From positions 434,001 to 498,000 of the forward strand of contig NZ_SOAV01000004.1 of assembly GCF_004364245.1 (NCBI RefSeq): a stretch of 64,000 nucleotides of DNA, given 5' to 3'. Below the pieces are notes generated by a model that had not been told where the DNA came from, did not search any database, and worked only from the letters and a program-made list of their open reading frames with translations. Both the position numbers and the translations under genes were made by a program. Position 1 is the first letter of the stretch; every line of letters starts with the position of its first letter. Origin of the DNA: Streptomyces sp. BK208 (GTDB lineage Bacteria; Actinomycetota; Actinomycetes; Streptomycetales; Streptomycetaceae). Below are positions 41,576 to 51,179 of the stretch, in pieces.

Positions 41576-42799
41576 TCACTCGGTCCGCGCCAGCGCCTCC
41601 CGCAGCGGTATCGCCCCGGCGGCACGCTCCCCCAGCGCCCGGTCCAGGTCGGCCCACAGGTCGTCGACGTCCTCCAGGCCGACCGACAGCCGCAGCAGCC
41701 GGTCGGACACTCCGGCGCTCCGCCGGTCGTCCGCGTCGACGATGCGGTGGCTGATGGACGCCGGGTGCTGGATGAGCGTGTCGACGCTGCCGAGGCTCAC
41801 CGCCGGGGTGATCAGCCGGACGCCGCCGACGACCTCGTGCGGGTCGCCGTACACCTCGAAGGAGACCATCGCGCCGCCGATCCGCGGATAGTGGACGCGG
41901 GACACCCGCGGGTCGGCGGCGAGCCGTCCGGCCAGGTCGGCGGCGTTGGCGGAGGCGGCCCTGACCCGCACGGGCAGGGTGGACAGTCCCCGCAGGAGCA
42001 GGTAGCCGGCCAGTGGGTGGAGCACTCCGCCGGTGGCGAAGCGCACCTGCCGCAGCCGCCCCGCGAACTCCTCGTCGCAGGCGACCACCCCGGCGAGCAC
42101 GTCCCCGTGTCCGCCCAGGTACTTGGTGGCACTGTGCAGCACCAGACGGGCGCCGTGTTCGGCGGGGCGCTGGAGCACGGGCGTGGCGAAGGTGTTGTCC
42201 ACCAGCAGCGGGACCGAACCGCAGGCATGGGCGACGGCCCGCAGGTCGACCTCGGCCAGCGTCGGATTGGCCGGCGACTCCACGAGCACCAGGCCGGTGT
42301 CCGGGCGCAGCGCGTCCGCGACGCCCGCCGGATCGGTCCAGGTGACCTCGGACCCGAGCAGCCCGGCGGTCAGCAGGTGGTCGCTGCACCCGTACAGGGG
42401 CCGGACGGCGACCACGTGCCGCAGTCCCATCGAGCCGCGCACCAGCAGGACCGCGGTCAGTGCCGCCATGCCGCTGGCGAAGGCGACGGCGGCCTCGGTC
42501 CCCTCCAGCCGGGCCAGCGCCGCCTCGAAGCGGGCGACGGTCGGGTTGCCCAGGCGGCCGTAGACCGGCGGTCCGTCCGGTTCGGCGCCGGTGGCGGCGA
42601 ACGCGTCGATGCGAGCGGCCTCGCCGCGGCTGTCGTACGACGGGTAGGTCGTGGACAGGTCGATGGGCGGGGCGTGCAGTCCCCGGCCGGCGAGGTCGTC
42701 GCGGCCGGCGTGCACGGCTTCGGTGGCCAGTGCCCTGCCCGCGGGGGCGGTGGTGCGTACGTCGTCGGGTGCTGACGTGTGCCTGCGCGCTGAGTCCAT
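41576..42799 (-). CDS. Cys/Met-metabolism PLP enzyme (cystathionine gamma-synthase/lyase-like)
   Basis: 407 residues. PLP-binding Lys is in LHSATKYLGGHGD near residue 215; GRLGNPTVARFEAALARLEG and SLGSVDTLIQHPAS are family motifs. It could be a cystathionine gamma-synthase, gamma-lyase or methionine gamma-lyase; sequence motifs alone do not decide. The divergent Lrp/AsnC gene 59 bp away is its likely regulator. Confidence 0.9.
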   Translation of the reverse strand: MDSARRHTSAPDDVRTTAPAGRALATEAVHAGRDDLAGRGLHAPPIDLSTTYPSYDSRGEAARIDAFAATGAEPDGPPVYGRLGNPTVARFEAALARLEGTEAAVAFASGMAALTAVLLVRGSMGLRHVVAVRPLYGCSDHLLTAGLLGSEVTWTDPAGVADALRPDTGLVLVESPANPTLAEVDLRAVAHACGSVPLLVDNTFATPVLQRPAEHGARLVLHSATKYLGGHGDVLAGVVACDEEFAGRLRQVRFATGGVLHPLAGYLLLRGLSTLPVRVRAASANAADLAGRLAADPRVSRVHYPRIGGAMVSFEVYGDPHEVVGGVRLITPAVSLGSVDTLIQHPASISHRIVDADDRRSAGVSDRLLRLSVGLEDVDDLWADLDRALGERAAGAIPLREALARTE

Positions 42800-42816
42800 G
42801 GCGGAAGAGTGAACAG

Positions 42817-42827
42817 TGACCGGGTCA
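42817..42827. promoter_or_regulatory. TGACC-G-GGTCA palindrome in the Lrp/lyase gap
   Basis: A perfect 11-bp palindrome in the 59-bp region between divergent genes. It is a plausible half of an Lrp-type operator; too short to be certain. Confidence 0.35.
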
Positions 42828-42858
42828 GCGGGTGCGTGGTCCGTGCTACGTTCGGATC

Positions 42859-43374
42859 ATGGCCGATTCCGTCGTACTGGATCCGGTGGATCTTCATCTG
42901 CTGCGGTTGCTGCAGAACGACGCCCGGACCACCTACCGCGATCTCGCCGCCCAGGTCGGTGTGGCCCCGTCGACCTGCCTGGACCGGGTGGCGCGACTGC
43001 GTCGGGCCGGGGTGATCCTCGGCCACCGGCTCGAGCTGGACCCGGCGAAGCTGGGGCGCGGTCTCCAGGCGCTGCTGCTCGTGCAGGTGCGCCCGCACCG
43101 GCGGGAGCTGGTCGGTCCTTTCGTGGAGCGGATCAGGGCGCTGCCCGAGTCCCGCACCGTCTTCCACCTCACCGGCCCCGACGACTACCTGGTGCATGTC
43201 GCGGTCGCGGACATGACGGACCTGCAGCGGCTGGTCCTGGACGAGTTCACGTCCCGGCGGGAGGTGGCCCGGGTAGAGACCCGGCTGATCTTCCAGCAGT
43301 GGGAGTGCGGCCCCCTGCTGCCGCCCGCAGGCCCCGCGGCGCCGTCGGCGGCCACGTCCGCGGCCACGCCCTGA
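42859..43374 (+). CDS. Lrp/AsnC-family regulator
   Basis: 171 residues: helix-turn-helix at 8-55 (YRDLAAQVGVAPSTCLDRVARL) and an RAM ligand domain from about 70 to 150 with FHLTGPDDYLVHVAV. The C-terminal 20 residues are an Ala/Pro tail. It lies back to back with the Cys/Met PLP enzyme and probably controls it in response to an amino acid. Confidence 0.92.
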   Translation: MADSVVLDPVDLHLLRLLQNDARTTYRDLAAQVGVAPSTCLDRVARLRRAGVILGHRLELDPAKLGRGLQALLLVQVRPHRRELVGPFVERIRALPESRTVFHLTGPDDYLVHVAVADMTDLQRLVLDEFTSRREVARVETRLIFQQWECGPLLPPAGPAAPSAATSAATP

Positions 43375-43452
43375 GCGAAATCCGGCCGTCCTCGCGACCG
43401 GGCCCGGCCCACCGGGCTGACGCGGCACCGGTATCCGTATGAGGATGTCCGC

Positions 43453-45141
43453 ATGTCAGAGACGAACAGCCCGCTGCCCCGCGAGGTCGCCGACGCGTAC
43501 GTCGACGAGCTCATCGCCCTCGACCCGGTCACCGGTACCTATCTCGGTGTCGCGGAGAGTTCCAGCCGTCTCCCCGACTTCTCGCCCGCCGGGCAGGAGG
43601 CCCTCGCCGAGCTGGCCCGCACCACCCTCGCCCGGCTGGACGAGGCCGAGCGCCGGCCCGGCGGGGACAGCGACGTGGAGCGGCGCTGCGCGCGGCTGCT
43701 GCGCGAGCGCCTCACGGCCGAACTCGCGGTGCACGAGGCCGACGAGGGCCTGCGCTCGGTCGGCAACATGGGCACCGCCGCCCATTCGGTGCGCGAGGTG
43801 TTCACCCTCACCCCGACCCAGACCGAGGAGGACTGGGCCCGGGTCGCCGAGCGGCTGCGCGCGGTGCCGGCGGCGTTCGCCGGCTACCGGGAGTCCCTGT
43901 CGCTGGGCCTGGAGCGCGGGCTGTACGCGGCGCCGCGGCCGACCGCCACCTTCGTCGAGCAGCTCGGCGAGTGGGCGGACACGGGCGAAGGGCGCGGCTG
44001 GTTCGAGGACTTCGCCGCCGACGGTCCCGAGGCGCTGCGCGCGGAGCTGGACGAGGCCGCCCGGGGTGCGACCGCCGCCGTGGTGGAGCTGCGGGACTGG
44101 ATGCGCGACGTGTACGCCCCGGCGATCGAGGGCGCCCCGGACACGGTGGGCCGCGAGCGCTACGCCCGCTGGTCGCGCTACTACAACGGCACGGATCTGG
44201 ACCTGGACGAGGCGTACGCGTACGGCTGGGCCGAGTACCACCGTCTGCTGGCCGAGATGAAGGCCGAGGCGGAGAAGATCCTGCCGGGCGCCGAGACGCC
44301 GTGGGTGGCGCTGGCGCACCTGGACGAGCACGGCAAGCACATCGAGGGCGTGGACGAGGTCCGCGACTGGTTGCAGGGCCTGATGGACCAGGCGATCGAG
44401 CAGTTGGACGGCACGCACTTCGAACTCGCCGAGCGGGTGCGGAGGGTGGAGTCGCGCATCGCCCCGCCCGGCAGTGCGGCGGCGCCGTACTACACGTCGC
44501 CTTCGGAGGACTTCTCGCGACCCGGCCGCACCTGGCTGCCGACGATGGGCCAGACCCGGTTCCCGGTGTACGACCTGGTGTCGACCTGGTACCACGAGGG
44601 CGTCCCGGGCCACCACCTCCAGCTCGCCCAGTGGACGCACGTGGCGGAGAACCTCTCGCGCTACCAGGCGTCCGTGGGCATGGTCAGCGCCAACGCCGAG
44701 GGCTGGGCGCTGTACGCGGAGCGGCTGATGGACGAGCTGGGCTACCTCACCGACGCGGAGCAGCGCCTCGGCTACCTGGACGCGCAGATGATGCGTGCCG
44801 CCCGGGTCATCGTGGACATCGGCATGCACCTGGAGCTGGAGATCCCGGCGGACTCGCCGTTCCACCCGGGTGAGCGCTGGACGCCGAAGCTGGCGCAGGA
44901 GTTCTTCGGCGCGCACAGCAGCCGCCCTGCGGACTTCGTGGAGAGCGAGCTGACCCGGTATCTGACGATCCCGGGTCAGGCGATCGGCTACAAGCTCGGT
45001 GAGCGGGCCTGGCTGCTGGGCCGGGAGAAGGCCCGCGAGCGGCACGGTGACGCGTTCGACCCGAAGGCGTGGCACATGGCGGCCCTCTCCCAGGGTTCGC
45101 TGGGCCTGGACGACCTGGTCGACGAACTGGCGCGCCTGTAG
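43453..45141 (+). CDS. DUF885 family protein (putative metallo-peptidase-like)
   Basis: 562 residues, the usual size. The family's HEGxPGHHLQ motif is present as HEGVPGHHLQLAQ near residue 382, with EGWALYAERLMDELG about 35 residues later; together they resemble a gluzincin zinc site. No signal peptide, so cytoplasmic. Substrate unknown. The gene is monocistronic, 78 bp after the Lrp gene. Confidence 0.92.
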   Translation: MSETNSPLPREVADAYVDELIALDPVTGTYLGVAESSSRLPDFSPAGQEALAELARTTLARLDEAERRPGGDSDVERRCARLLRERLTAELAVHEADEGLRSVGNMGTAAHSVREVFTLTPTQTEEDWARVAERLRAVPAAFAGYRESLSLGLERGLYAAPRPTATFVEQLGEWADTGEGRGWFEDFAADGPEALRAELDEAARGATAAVVELRDWMRDVYAPAIEGAPDTVGRERYARWSRYYNGTDLDLDEAYAYGWAEYHRLLAEMKAEAEKILPGAETPWVALAHLDEHGKHIEGVDEVRDWLQGLMDQAIEQLDGTHFELAERVRRVESRIAPPGSAAAPYYTSPSEDFSRPGRTWLPTMGQTRFPVYDLVSTWYHEGVPGHHLQLAQWTHVAENLSRYQASVGMVSANAEGWALYAERLMDELGYLTDAEQRLGYLDAQMMRAARVIVDIGMHLELEIPADSPFHPGERWTPKLAQEFFGAHSSRPADFVESELTRYLTIPGQAIGYKLGERAWLLGREKARERHGDAFDPKAWHMAALSQGSLGLDDLVDELARL

Positions 45142-45288
45142 GGCGCGTTCGGCACGGCGCTCGGCGCCGCAAGCAGCCGGAAGCCGCCGGGGGCGTGGGG
45201 CGGCGTCGGCGGTCCCGCCGCCCGGCGGGAAGGGCGCGGCGACGGCCTCGTCGTCGTGTCCCGTCAGGCACCGGTGCCCCCGGGCCGG

Positions 45289-45807
45289 CTACCGGTCGGC
45301 GAGCCGCCGCAGCTGTACGAGGCTCAGCCAGGTCTCGGGCCCGGGGCGCACCTCCGCCGCGCGTACCGCGTACCGGCCGGGAGCAAGGGCGACCCGCGCC
45401 CGGCCGGCGCGGTCCGAGGCGGTGCCGGGCCAGGCGGCGTCGAACAGGAGCACGGGTCCGGGCACGCGCCAGGCCACCTCGGGCTCCCACTCGGCCGCGT
45501 CGAGGGCGGCGGGGACACCGGCCAGCACCTCGGCCTCGGAGTCCGCCGCACACCAGCGGACGAAGGCTCCGTGGTCGGGGAGGTAGGCGGTGGCGGCGGG
45601 TTCGTCGCCGAGCACCAGGGCGGTGCAGTCGCCGACCGGGAGGAGCCCGACGAAGCCGTCGACCTCGCAGGCCCGGTCGTAGTCGGAGTCCGTCTCCTCG
45701 CCGTCGGCGCCGGTCCAGAACGGCAGGACGGTCTCCGGGACCGCGATCAGCGGCCCCCCGCCCGACTCGACCCACTCCACCGCGCCCGGCTCCGCGTATC
45801 GCACCAT
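45289..45807 (-). CDS. Immunity protein 21 (Imm21) family
   Basis: 172 residues. VEWVESGGGPLIAVPE, FWTGADG and a Trp-rich end (AWRVPGPVLLFDAAWPG) match what I recall of Imm21, a family of immunity proteins against polymorphic toxins. No toxin gene with a recognisable nuclease or RHS/WXG leader lies nearby, so it is an orphan immunity gene or has another role. Family call from memory. Confidence 0.7.
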   Translation of the reverse strand: MVRYAEPGAVEWVESGGGPLIAVPETVLPFWTGADGEETDSDYDRACEVDGFVGLLPVGDCTALVLGDEPAATAYLPDHGAFVRWCAADSEAEVLAGVPAALDAAEWEPEVAWRVPGPVLLFDAAWPGTASDRAGRARVALAPGRYAVRAAEVRPGPETWLSLVQLRRLADR

Positions 45808-45828
45808 GCGGCAGAACCTACACGCAGC

Positions 45829-46320
45829 TCAGCAGCCGCAGTCGGCCGCGTCCACCGGGACGGTCAGCGGGTCGGCGGCGCGGCGCCCGGTACCCTGCCA
45901 CGTACCGAACTCGAAGCCCTCGCGCACCCAGTACTCGAAGCCGCCCAGCATCTCCTTGACCGGGTAGCCGAGTTCGGCGAGGGCTAGGGCGGCGCGCGTC
46001 GCGCCGTTGCAGGCCGGGCCCCAGCAGTACGTCACCACCGGTACGGAGGGATCGAGGAGTTCTCCGGCCCGCTCGGCGACGAGTGCGGTGGGCAGGTGGA
46101 CGGCGCCCGGGACGTGTCCCTGGTCCCAGGACTCGGTCGACCGGCAGTCCACGAGCACGAACCCCGGGTCGCCGCCGGCCGCGAGTGCGGCGGCGACGTC
46201 GGAGACGTCGGTGTGGAAGGCGAGGCTCGCCCGGAAGTGGGCGGCGCTCTCGGCGGGCGGTGCGGGGGCCACGCGCAGGACGGGGTTGACCTGTCGGGTG
46301 GCGGGGGTGGTGACGGTCAT
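45829..46320 (-). CDS. Rhodanese-domain protein
   Basis: 163 residues, one rhodanese domain. The active-site loop is YCWGPACNGA, with the persulfide Cys near residue 104; FVLVDCRSTESWDQGHVPGAVHLP is the CH2A region. It may carry sulfane sulfur. Divergent from the Lrp gene at 46445, 124 bp away, which may regulate it. Confidence 0.88.
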   Translation of the reverse strand: MTVTTPATRQVNPVLRVAPAPPAESAAHFRASLAFHTDVSDVAAALAAGGDPGFVLVDCRSTESWDQGHVPGAVHLPTALVAERAGELLDPSVPVVTYCWGPACNGATRAALALAELGYPVKEMLGGFEYWVREGFEFGTWQGTGRRAADPLTVPVDAADCGC

Positions 46321-46444
46321 GGCGCTCCGGCCTCTCCTCGAAGGATCTTCCGGTCATGAATCTACGGTTCGCGCGACGGTGGCTGAAGGCGCCTTCCCCG
46401 GCCTGCCGCTTGTTCTGCCGGGGATTGCCTGCTATCCATCCCTG

Positions 46445-46891
46445 ATGACCGAGTATTCCCCGGACGCCACCGACTGGCTTCTCCTCGACGCCCTTCAGCG
46501 GGACGGTCGGGCCAGCTTCGCCGAGCTGGCCCGTGCCGTCTCGATGTCCGCGAGCGCGGTGACCGAACGGGTGCGGCGACTGGAGGAGGCCGGGATCGTC
46601 CGGGGGTACACGGCGGTCGTCGACCCCGAGCGGCTCGGGCTGCCGATCCTGGCGTTCGTGCGGCTGCGCTACCCGGTCGCCAACTACAAGCCGTTCCACG
46701 ACCTGGTCGCCGTCACGCCGGAGATCCTGGAGGCGCACCACGTCACGGGCGACGACTGCTTCGTCATCAAGGTCGCGGCGCGTTCGATGCGGCACCTGGA
46801 GGAGGTGTCCGGCCGGATCAGCGCCCTCGGCTCGGTCACCACGAGTGTCGTCTACTCCTCACCGCTGCCCCGCCGCCCCCTGGGCCGCTGA
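46445..46891 (+). CDS. Lrp/AsnC-family regulator
   Basis: 148 residues: helix-turn-helix at 10-58 (FAELARAVSMSASAVTERVRRLEEAGIV) and RAM domain with HHVTGDDCFVIKVAARS. ATG 46445 is the standard start; the open frame upstream is antisense to the rhodanese gene. Second Lrp in the window, paired with a sulfur-transfer gene as the first is with a Cys/Met lyase. Confidence 0.92.
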   Translation: MTEYSPDATDWLLLDALQRDGRASFAELARAVSMSASAVTERVRRLEEAGIVRGYTAVVDPERLGLPILAFVRLRYPVANYKPFHDLVAVTPEILEAHHVTGDDCFVIKVAARSMRHLEEVSGRISALGSVTTSVVYSSPLPRRPLGR

Positions 46892-46917
46892 GACCGGCGC
46901 GGGAGCCGCCGGGGCGC

Positions 46918-49914
46918 TCAGCCGGCTCCCCGCTGCCGCAGTACCGATCCCGACCGCCCCTTCACGACCTCCAGTTGGGCGTGGACGCGGCGCCTCAGGT
47001 CGGCGACGTGGCTGACGATGCCGACACTGCGGTCCCGCTCGCGCAGCGCGTCGAGGACGTCCAGGACCTCGTCGAGGGTCTGGTCGTCGAGGCTGCCGAA
47101 CCCCTCGTCGATGAAGAGGGTGTCCAGGCGGACGCCGCCCGCCTCGTCGGTGACCACGTCGGCAAGGCCGAGCGCGAGGGCGAGGGACGCGAAGAAGGTC
47201 TCGCCGCCCGACAGGGTGGCCGTGTCGCGCTCGCGGCCGGTCCAGGCGTCGACGACGTGCAGGCCGAGGCCGCTGCGGCCGCGTCCGGTGCGGTCGTCGG
47301 AGTGCACGAGGGTGTAGCGGCCCGAGGACATGCGCAGCAACCGGGCGGTGGCCGCGGCGGCGACCTGTTCGAGGCGGGCGGCGAGCACGTAGGACTCCAG
47401 GCGCATCCGGCGCTCGTTGTCCGCCGAGGTGCCCGCGGCGAGGGAGGCGAGGCGGGCGACCCGGGTGTGCTCCTCGCGCAGCGGGGCCAGCCCGCGTACG
47501 GAGGTGGTGGCGTGGGCGGACAGCCGGTCCAGCTCGGCGCAGCACCGGGCGGCCGCGTCGCGCGCCGAGGCCGCCTCGCGCAGGCGCCGGGCCGCGTCGG
47601 CTGCCGCCCGCTGCGCCGCGTCGGGGTCGGCGGGTGCCCGCCGGGCCGCGTCAGCGGTGTCCGCCTCGGCGAGGACCGCGCGCACGGCAGCGTCCTCGGC
47701 CTGCCAGGCGTCGAGCCGTCGTTGCAGCTCGCGGTGGGCCGTGTCGTCGAGCAGCGCGTCGGCCGCCTGCGCCGGGGTGTCGAAGCCGGCCCGGAAGGCG
47801 GCGTCGGCGAGCCGGGCGTCGGCGTCCTTGAGCCGCTGCGCGGTGTCGGCGGCGGCACGGGCGGTCTCGGCGGCCCGGGTCAGCAGCGCGGCCTGCCGCT
47901 CCACCTGCGCGGCACGCGCCGCCACGCTCTCGGCGTCACCCCGTACCCGCGTCAACTCCTCTTCCAGAGTGGCCTGTTCGCCCTCCAGTCGCTCCCGTGC
48001 CGCGATCCGGGAGGCGGACCGCACGGCGGCCTGCTGCTGGGCGGCGGCGCGCTGCTCGCGCTCGCGCTCGGCCCTCCGGAGCTCCTCCTGCGCCGCGTGC
48101 AGCCCGGAGGCGGTCGCCCGGGTCCGGGTGTACTCCCGCTCCAGGTCCTCGGCCTCTTCGGCCAGCCGTGCGGTGGGTGCGTCACCGGCTTCCGCCGTGG
48201 CCGCGGCGAGTGCCTCGCGTACGGCGCCCAGGTGCCGTTCGGCGTCCGCGCGGCGCTCGTCGGCGGCCTGGTAGGCGGCGAGGGCGCGCTCCTCCGCCTC
48301 GCGGTCGACGTGGCCCGCGGCCTTGCGGGCGGGCGCGGGGTGTTCCGTGGCACCGCACACCGTGCACGGGACGCCGTCGGTGAGGTTCGCGGCGAGTTCG
48401 GCGGCGATGCCGTGCAACCGCTGTTCCTTGAGGTCGAGCCAGTGGGCGCGGGCTGCGACGGCGTCCTCGGCCGAGGCGAGCGCCTGCCGCCGCGCCTCTT
48501 CGGTCTCGTCGGCGAGCCGGTCCCGTTGCCGTGCGGCGTCGAGCCGCCGCCGGACCGGCTCCCGTTGCAGGGCGAGTTGCTCGGCCCGGGTCGCGGCCTG
48601 CTGAGCGGCGTCGACGCGGCCCTGGATCGTGCCGCGAACGGTTTCCCAGTCGGCGAGCCAGGCCCGTGCTTCCTGGCGGACGTCGTCGTCGGCGCGTTCC
48701 TGGCGGTCGAGGCCGGCCCGCTCCTCGACCAGTGCGGTGAGGCGGTGTTCGGCGCGTCGGGCGGCTTCGAGGCCGCCCAGCTCCTCGGCGGCCCGGCGTG
48801 CGGCGGCGGCGAGTCCCGCGGCGCCCGCCTCGGCGAGGGCCGGCGGCAGCGGGAGGCGCGCGGCCTCTTCCGCTGCCGCCGCCGCCCGGTGTTCGGCGTC
48901 GGCGGTCTCCCGCAGCTCCAGCGCGGGTGCCACCGCCTCGGCCTTGCGGCCCCGCTCCATGCGCCGCTGCGCACCGCGGTGCTCGTCGGCGCGCTCCGCC
49001 AGCCGTGCGGCCCGCTCCCGTGCCTCGGCGAACCGGCGTTGCAGCCGGTCGAGTTCGCGGGCGTCGGCCAGGTCGCGCTCGGCGGCGGCCTGGGCGGACT
49101 CGGCGGCCGTGAGCCGGCAGTCGGCGACCGCAAGCAGCTCCCGCGCGGTGCAACGGGCGACGGCGGCGGCTTCGAGGACGGCTTCCGCCAGGCCCGCGTC
49201 GCCCGGCGCCAGCTCGGGCAGCTCCATGGCGCTGCCCGCGGCCTGCTGCATCCGGTGCGCGTCGGCCAGCAGCGCGGCGTCCCCTTCGCGCACCCGGGCC
49301 TCGGTCGTACGGCGCCGCTCGGCGAGGTGCTTCTCGACCTCGGCGAACCGCCGGGTGTCGAAGAGCCGGCCGAGGAGCTTGCCGCGCGCCTCCGCGTCGG
49401 CGCGCAGGAAGCGCGCGAAGTCGCCCTGGGGCAACAGCACCACCTGGCAGAACTGCTCGCGGCTCATCCCGAGCAGTTGCGTGATCTCCTCGCCGATCTC
49501 CTGGTGGGAGCGGCTGAGGTCCTTCCAGGCACGGCTCGTCGCGTCGTACTCGCGCAGCCAGGTCTGGGCCTTGTCGACGGTCGTGCCCTTGCCGCGGAGC
49601 TTCGGCCGCTCCCAGGGCGGCTGCCGGGTGATCTCCAGCCGGCGCTCCGCGACGGTCAGCTCGAGGCGCACCTCGGTGCGGGTGCCGACGGCCGCGTGGT
49701 CGCTGCGCAGCGTCATGCCCTGGCCGCCGCCCTGCCGGGCGCCCGGCACCGAGCCGTACAGCGCGTAGCAGACGGCGTCGAGCACGGAGGTCTTGCCGGC
49801 GCCGGTGGGGCCGTGCAGCAGGAACAGTCCGGCGGCCGAGAGGTCGTCGAAGTCGACGCTCTGCGAGGCGCCGAAGGGTCCGAAGGCGGTGATGTCCAGC
49901 CGGTGCAGCCTCAC
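46918..49914 (-). CDS. sbcC: SbcC nuclease subunit / SMC-like ATPase
   Basis: 998 residues. Walker A GPTGAGKT (35-42), long coiled coils, zinc-hook CTVC near residue 515, signature LSGGE and Walker B LFIDEGFG near the C-terminus. With SbcD it cleaves hairpins and processes double-strand ends. GTG 49914 overlaps the sbcD stop by 4 nt (GTGA). Several long open frames on the opposite strand within this gene are shadows. Confidence 0.95.
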   Translation of the reverse strand: MRLHRLDITAFGPFGASQSVDFDDLSAAGLFLLHGPTGAGKTSVLDAVCYALYGSVPGARQGGGQGMTLRSDHAAVGTRTEVRLELTVAERRLEITRQPPWERPKLRGKGTTVDKAQTWLREYDATSRAWKDLSRSHQEIGEEITQLLGMSREQFCQVVLLPQGDFARFLRADAEARGKLLGRLFDTRRFAEVEKHLAERRRTTEARVREGDAALLADAHRMQQAAGSAMELPELAPGDAGLAEAVLEAAAVARCTARELLAVADCRLTAAESAQAAAERDLADARELDRLQRRFAEARERAARLAERADEHRGAQRRMERGRKAEAVAPALELRETADAEHRAAAAAEEAARLPLPPALAEAGAAGLAAAARRAAEELGGLEAARRAEHRLTALVEERAGLDRQERADDDVRQEARAWLADWETVRGTIQGRVDAAQQAATRAEQLALQREPVRRRLDAARQRDRLADETEEARRQALASAEDAVAARAHWLDLKEQRLHGIAAELAANLTDGVPCTVCGATEHPAPARKAAGHVDREAEERALAAYQAADERRADAERHLGAVREALAAATAEAGDAPTARLAEEAEDLEREYTRTRATASGLHAAQEELRRAEREREQRAAAQQQAAVRSASRIAARERLEGEQATLEEELTRVRGDAESVAARAAQVERQAALLTRAAETARAAADTAQRLKDADARLADAAFRAGFDTPAQAADALLDDTAHRELQRRLDAWQAEDAAVRAVLAEADTADAARRAPADPDAAQRAAADAARRLREAASARDAAARCCAELDRLSAHATTSVRGLAPLREEHTRVARLASLAAGTSADNERRMRLESYVLAARLEQVAAAATARLLRMSSGRYTLVHSDDRTGRGRSGLGLHVVDAWTGRERDTATLSGGETFFASLALALGLADVVTDEAGGVRLDTLFIDEGFGSLDDQTLDEVLDVLDALRERDRSVGIVSHVADLRRRVHAQLEVVKGRSGSVLRQRGAG

Positions 49915-51074
49915 CGGGCCACCTCCCGCACGGTGTCGTCCGCGCGCACCGCGTCGAAGGCGTCCCGCAGCACGCCCTGTTCGCGGCCGTCGGGCCCGGC
50001 GCCGCGCACGTGGGTCACGAAGTCCTCGGCGATCTGCTGGTCGGTGCGGTCGGCGAGGCGCCGGGCGTAGGACACGCCGGGCTCGTCGGGGGCGCGCTCG
50101 GGGTCGAAGAGGAGGCTGAGCGTGTGCGGGAACCGCTCCGTGAGCCGGGCCATGGGCTCGTCCGGGCGGACCGGGTCGGTGAGGGTCGCCTCGATCCACG
50201 CGTCCTCGTGCGCGGCCAGCTCCGGGTCGGCGAGCAGGTCCGCCAGCGTGCCGCGCAGCCGGGCCAGCGCCCGCGGGACCGGGCAGTCGACGCGCTCGGC
50301 GGTGACCGACCCCTCGGCGTCCAGGTCGACGAGCCACATGCTTTTGCGGTGCATGTGCTCCGAGAAGGAGTAGGGCAGCGGGGAGCCGGAGTAGCGGACG
50401 CGGCCGGTGAGGGTCTGGCAGCCGTGCAGGTGCCCGAGCGCGACGTAGTCGACGCCGTCGAAGACGCCACAGGGCACGGCGGCGACGCCGCCGACGGTGA
50501 TGTCCCGCTCGCTGTCGCTCTGCTCGCCGCCGGTGACGAAGGCGTGCGCGAGGACGACGGAACGGGTGCCCGGCGCACGCGTGGCGAGGTCGGCGCGCAC
50601 CCGGTCCATGGCGGCGGCGAGCACCGGCTCGTGCCCCGCCTTCTCGACGCCGAACTCGGTCTTCACCAGCGCGGGTTCGAGGTACGGCAGCCCGTAGAAG
50701 GCCACGTCCCCGTGGGCGTCGGACAGCAGCACGGGGGTGCCGCAGCCCGCCGGGTCGGTGCGCAGGTGGATGCCGGCCCGGTCGATGAGCCCGGCGCCGA
50801 CACCGAGGCGGCGGGCCGAGTCGTGGTTGCCGGAGATCATCACCGTCGGTACGCCGAGGTCGGCGAGGCGGTGCAGGGCGTCGTCGAACAGCTCGACGGC
50901 GGCGAGCGGCGGCACCGCCCGGTCGTACACGTCTCCCGACACGACCACGGCGTCGACGGCGTGCTCGCGCACGGTCTCGACGAGGTGGCCGATGAACCCG
51001 GCCTGGGCGCCGAGCATGTTCACCCGGTGGAACGCCCGGCCGAGGTGCCAGTCGGAGGTGTGCAGGAGTCGCAT
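49911..51074 (-). CDS. sbcD: SbcD exonuclease subunit
   Basis: 387 residues, Mre11-type metallophosphoesterase: HTSDWHLGR (residues 5-13), GDVYDRAVPP and SGNHDSARRL are the metal motifs, with a GHLHGCQ His motif near 225. Partner of SbcC, to which it is translationally coupled. Confidence 0.95.
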   Translation of the reverse strand: MRLLHTSDWHLGRAFHRVNMLGAQAGFIGHLVETVREHAVDAVVVSGDVYDRAVPPLAAVELFDDALHRLADLGVPTVMISGNHDSARRLGVGAGLIDRAGIHLRTDPAGCGTPVLLSDAHGDVAFYGLPYLEPALVKTEFGVEKAGHEPVLAAAMDRVRADLATRAPGTRSVVLAHAFVTGGEQSDSERDITVGGVAAVPCGVFDGVDYVALGHLHGCQTLTGRVRYSGSPLPYSFSEHMHRKSMWLVDLDAEGSVTAERVDCPVPRALARLRGTLADLLADPELAAHEDAWIEATLTDPVRPDEPMARLTERFPHTLSLLFDPERAPDEPGVSYARRLADRTDQQIAEDFVTHVRGAGPDGREQGVLRDAFDAVRADDTVREVAR

Positions 51075-51179
51075 GACCCCCGAGACTAACGGGAGGGTCC
51101 GACAGCCCGGGCGGTAACTCCCGTTTCGCCCCTCGCACCGACCGCACCACGCCCCGTTACGACCTGGTTGTCCGACTTG

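Noticed and set aside
46975..50070. A 1031-codon open frame on the plus strand
   Set aside because: It is the GC-rich antisense shadow of sbcC, which has all expected motifs on the other strand.
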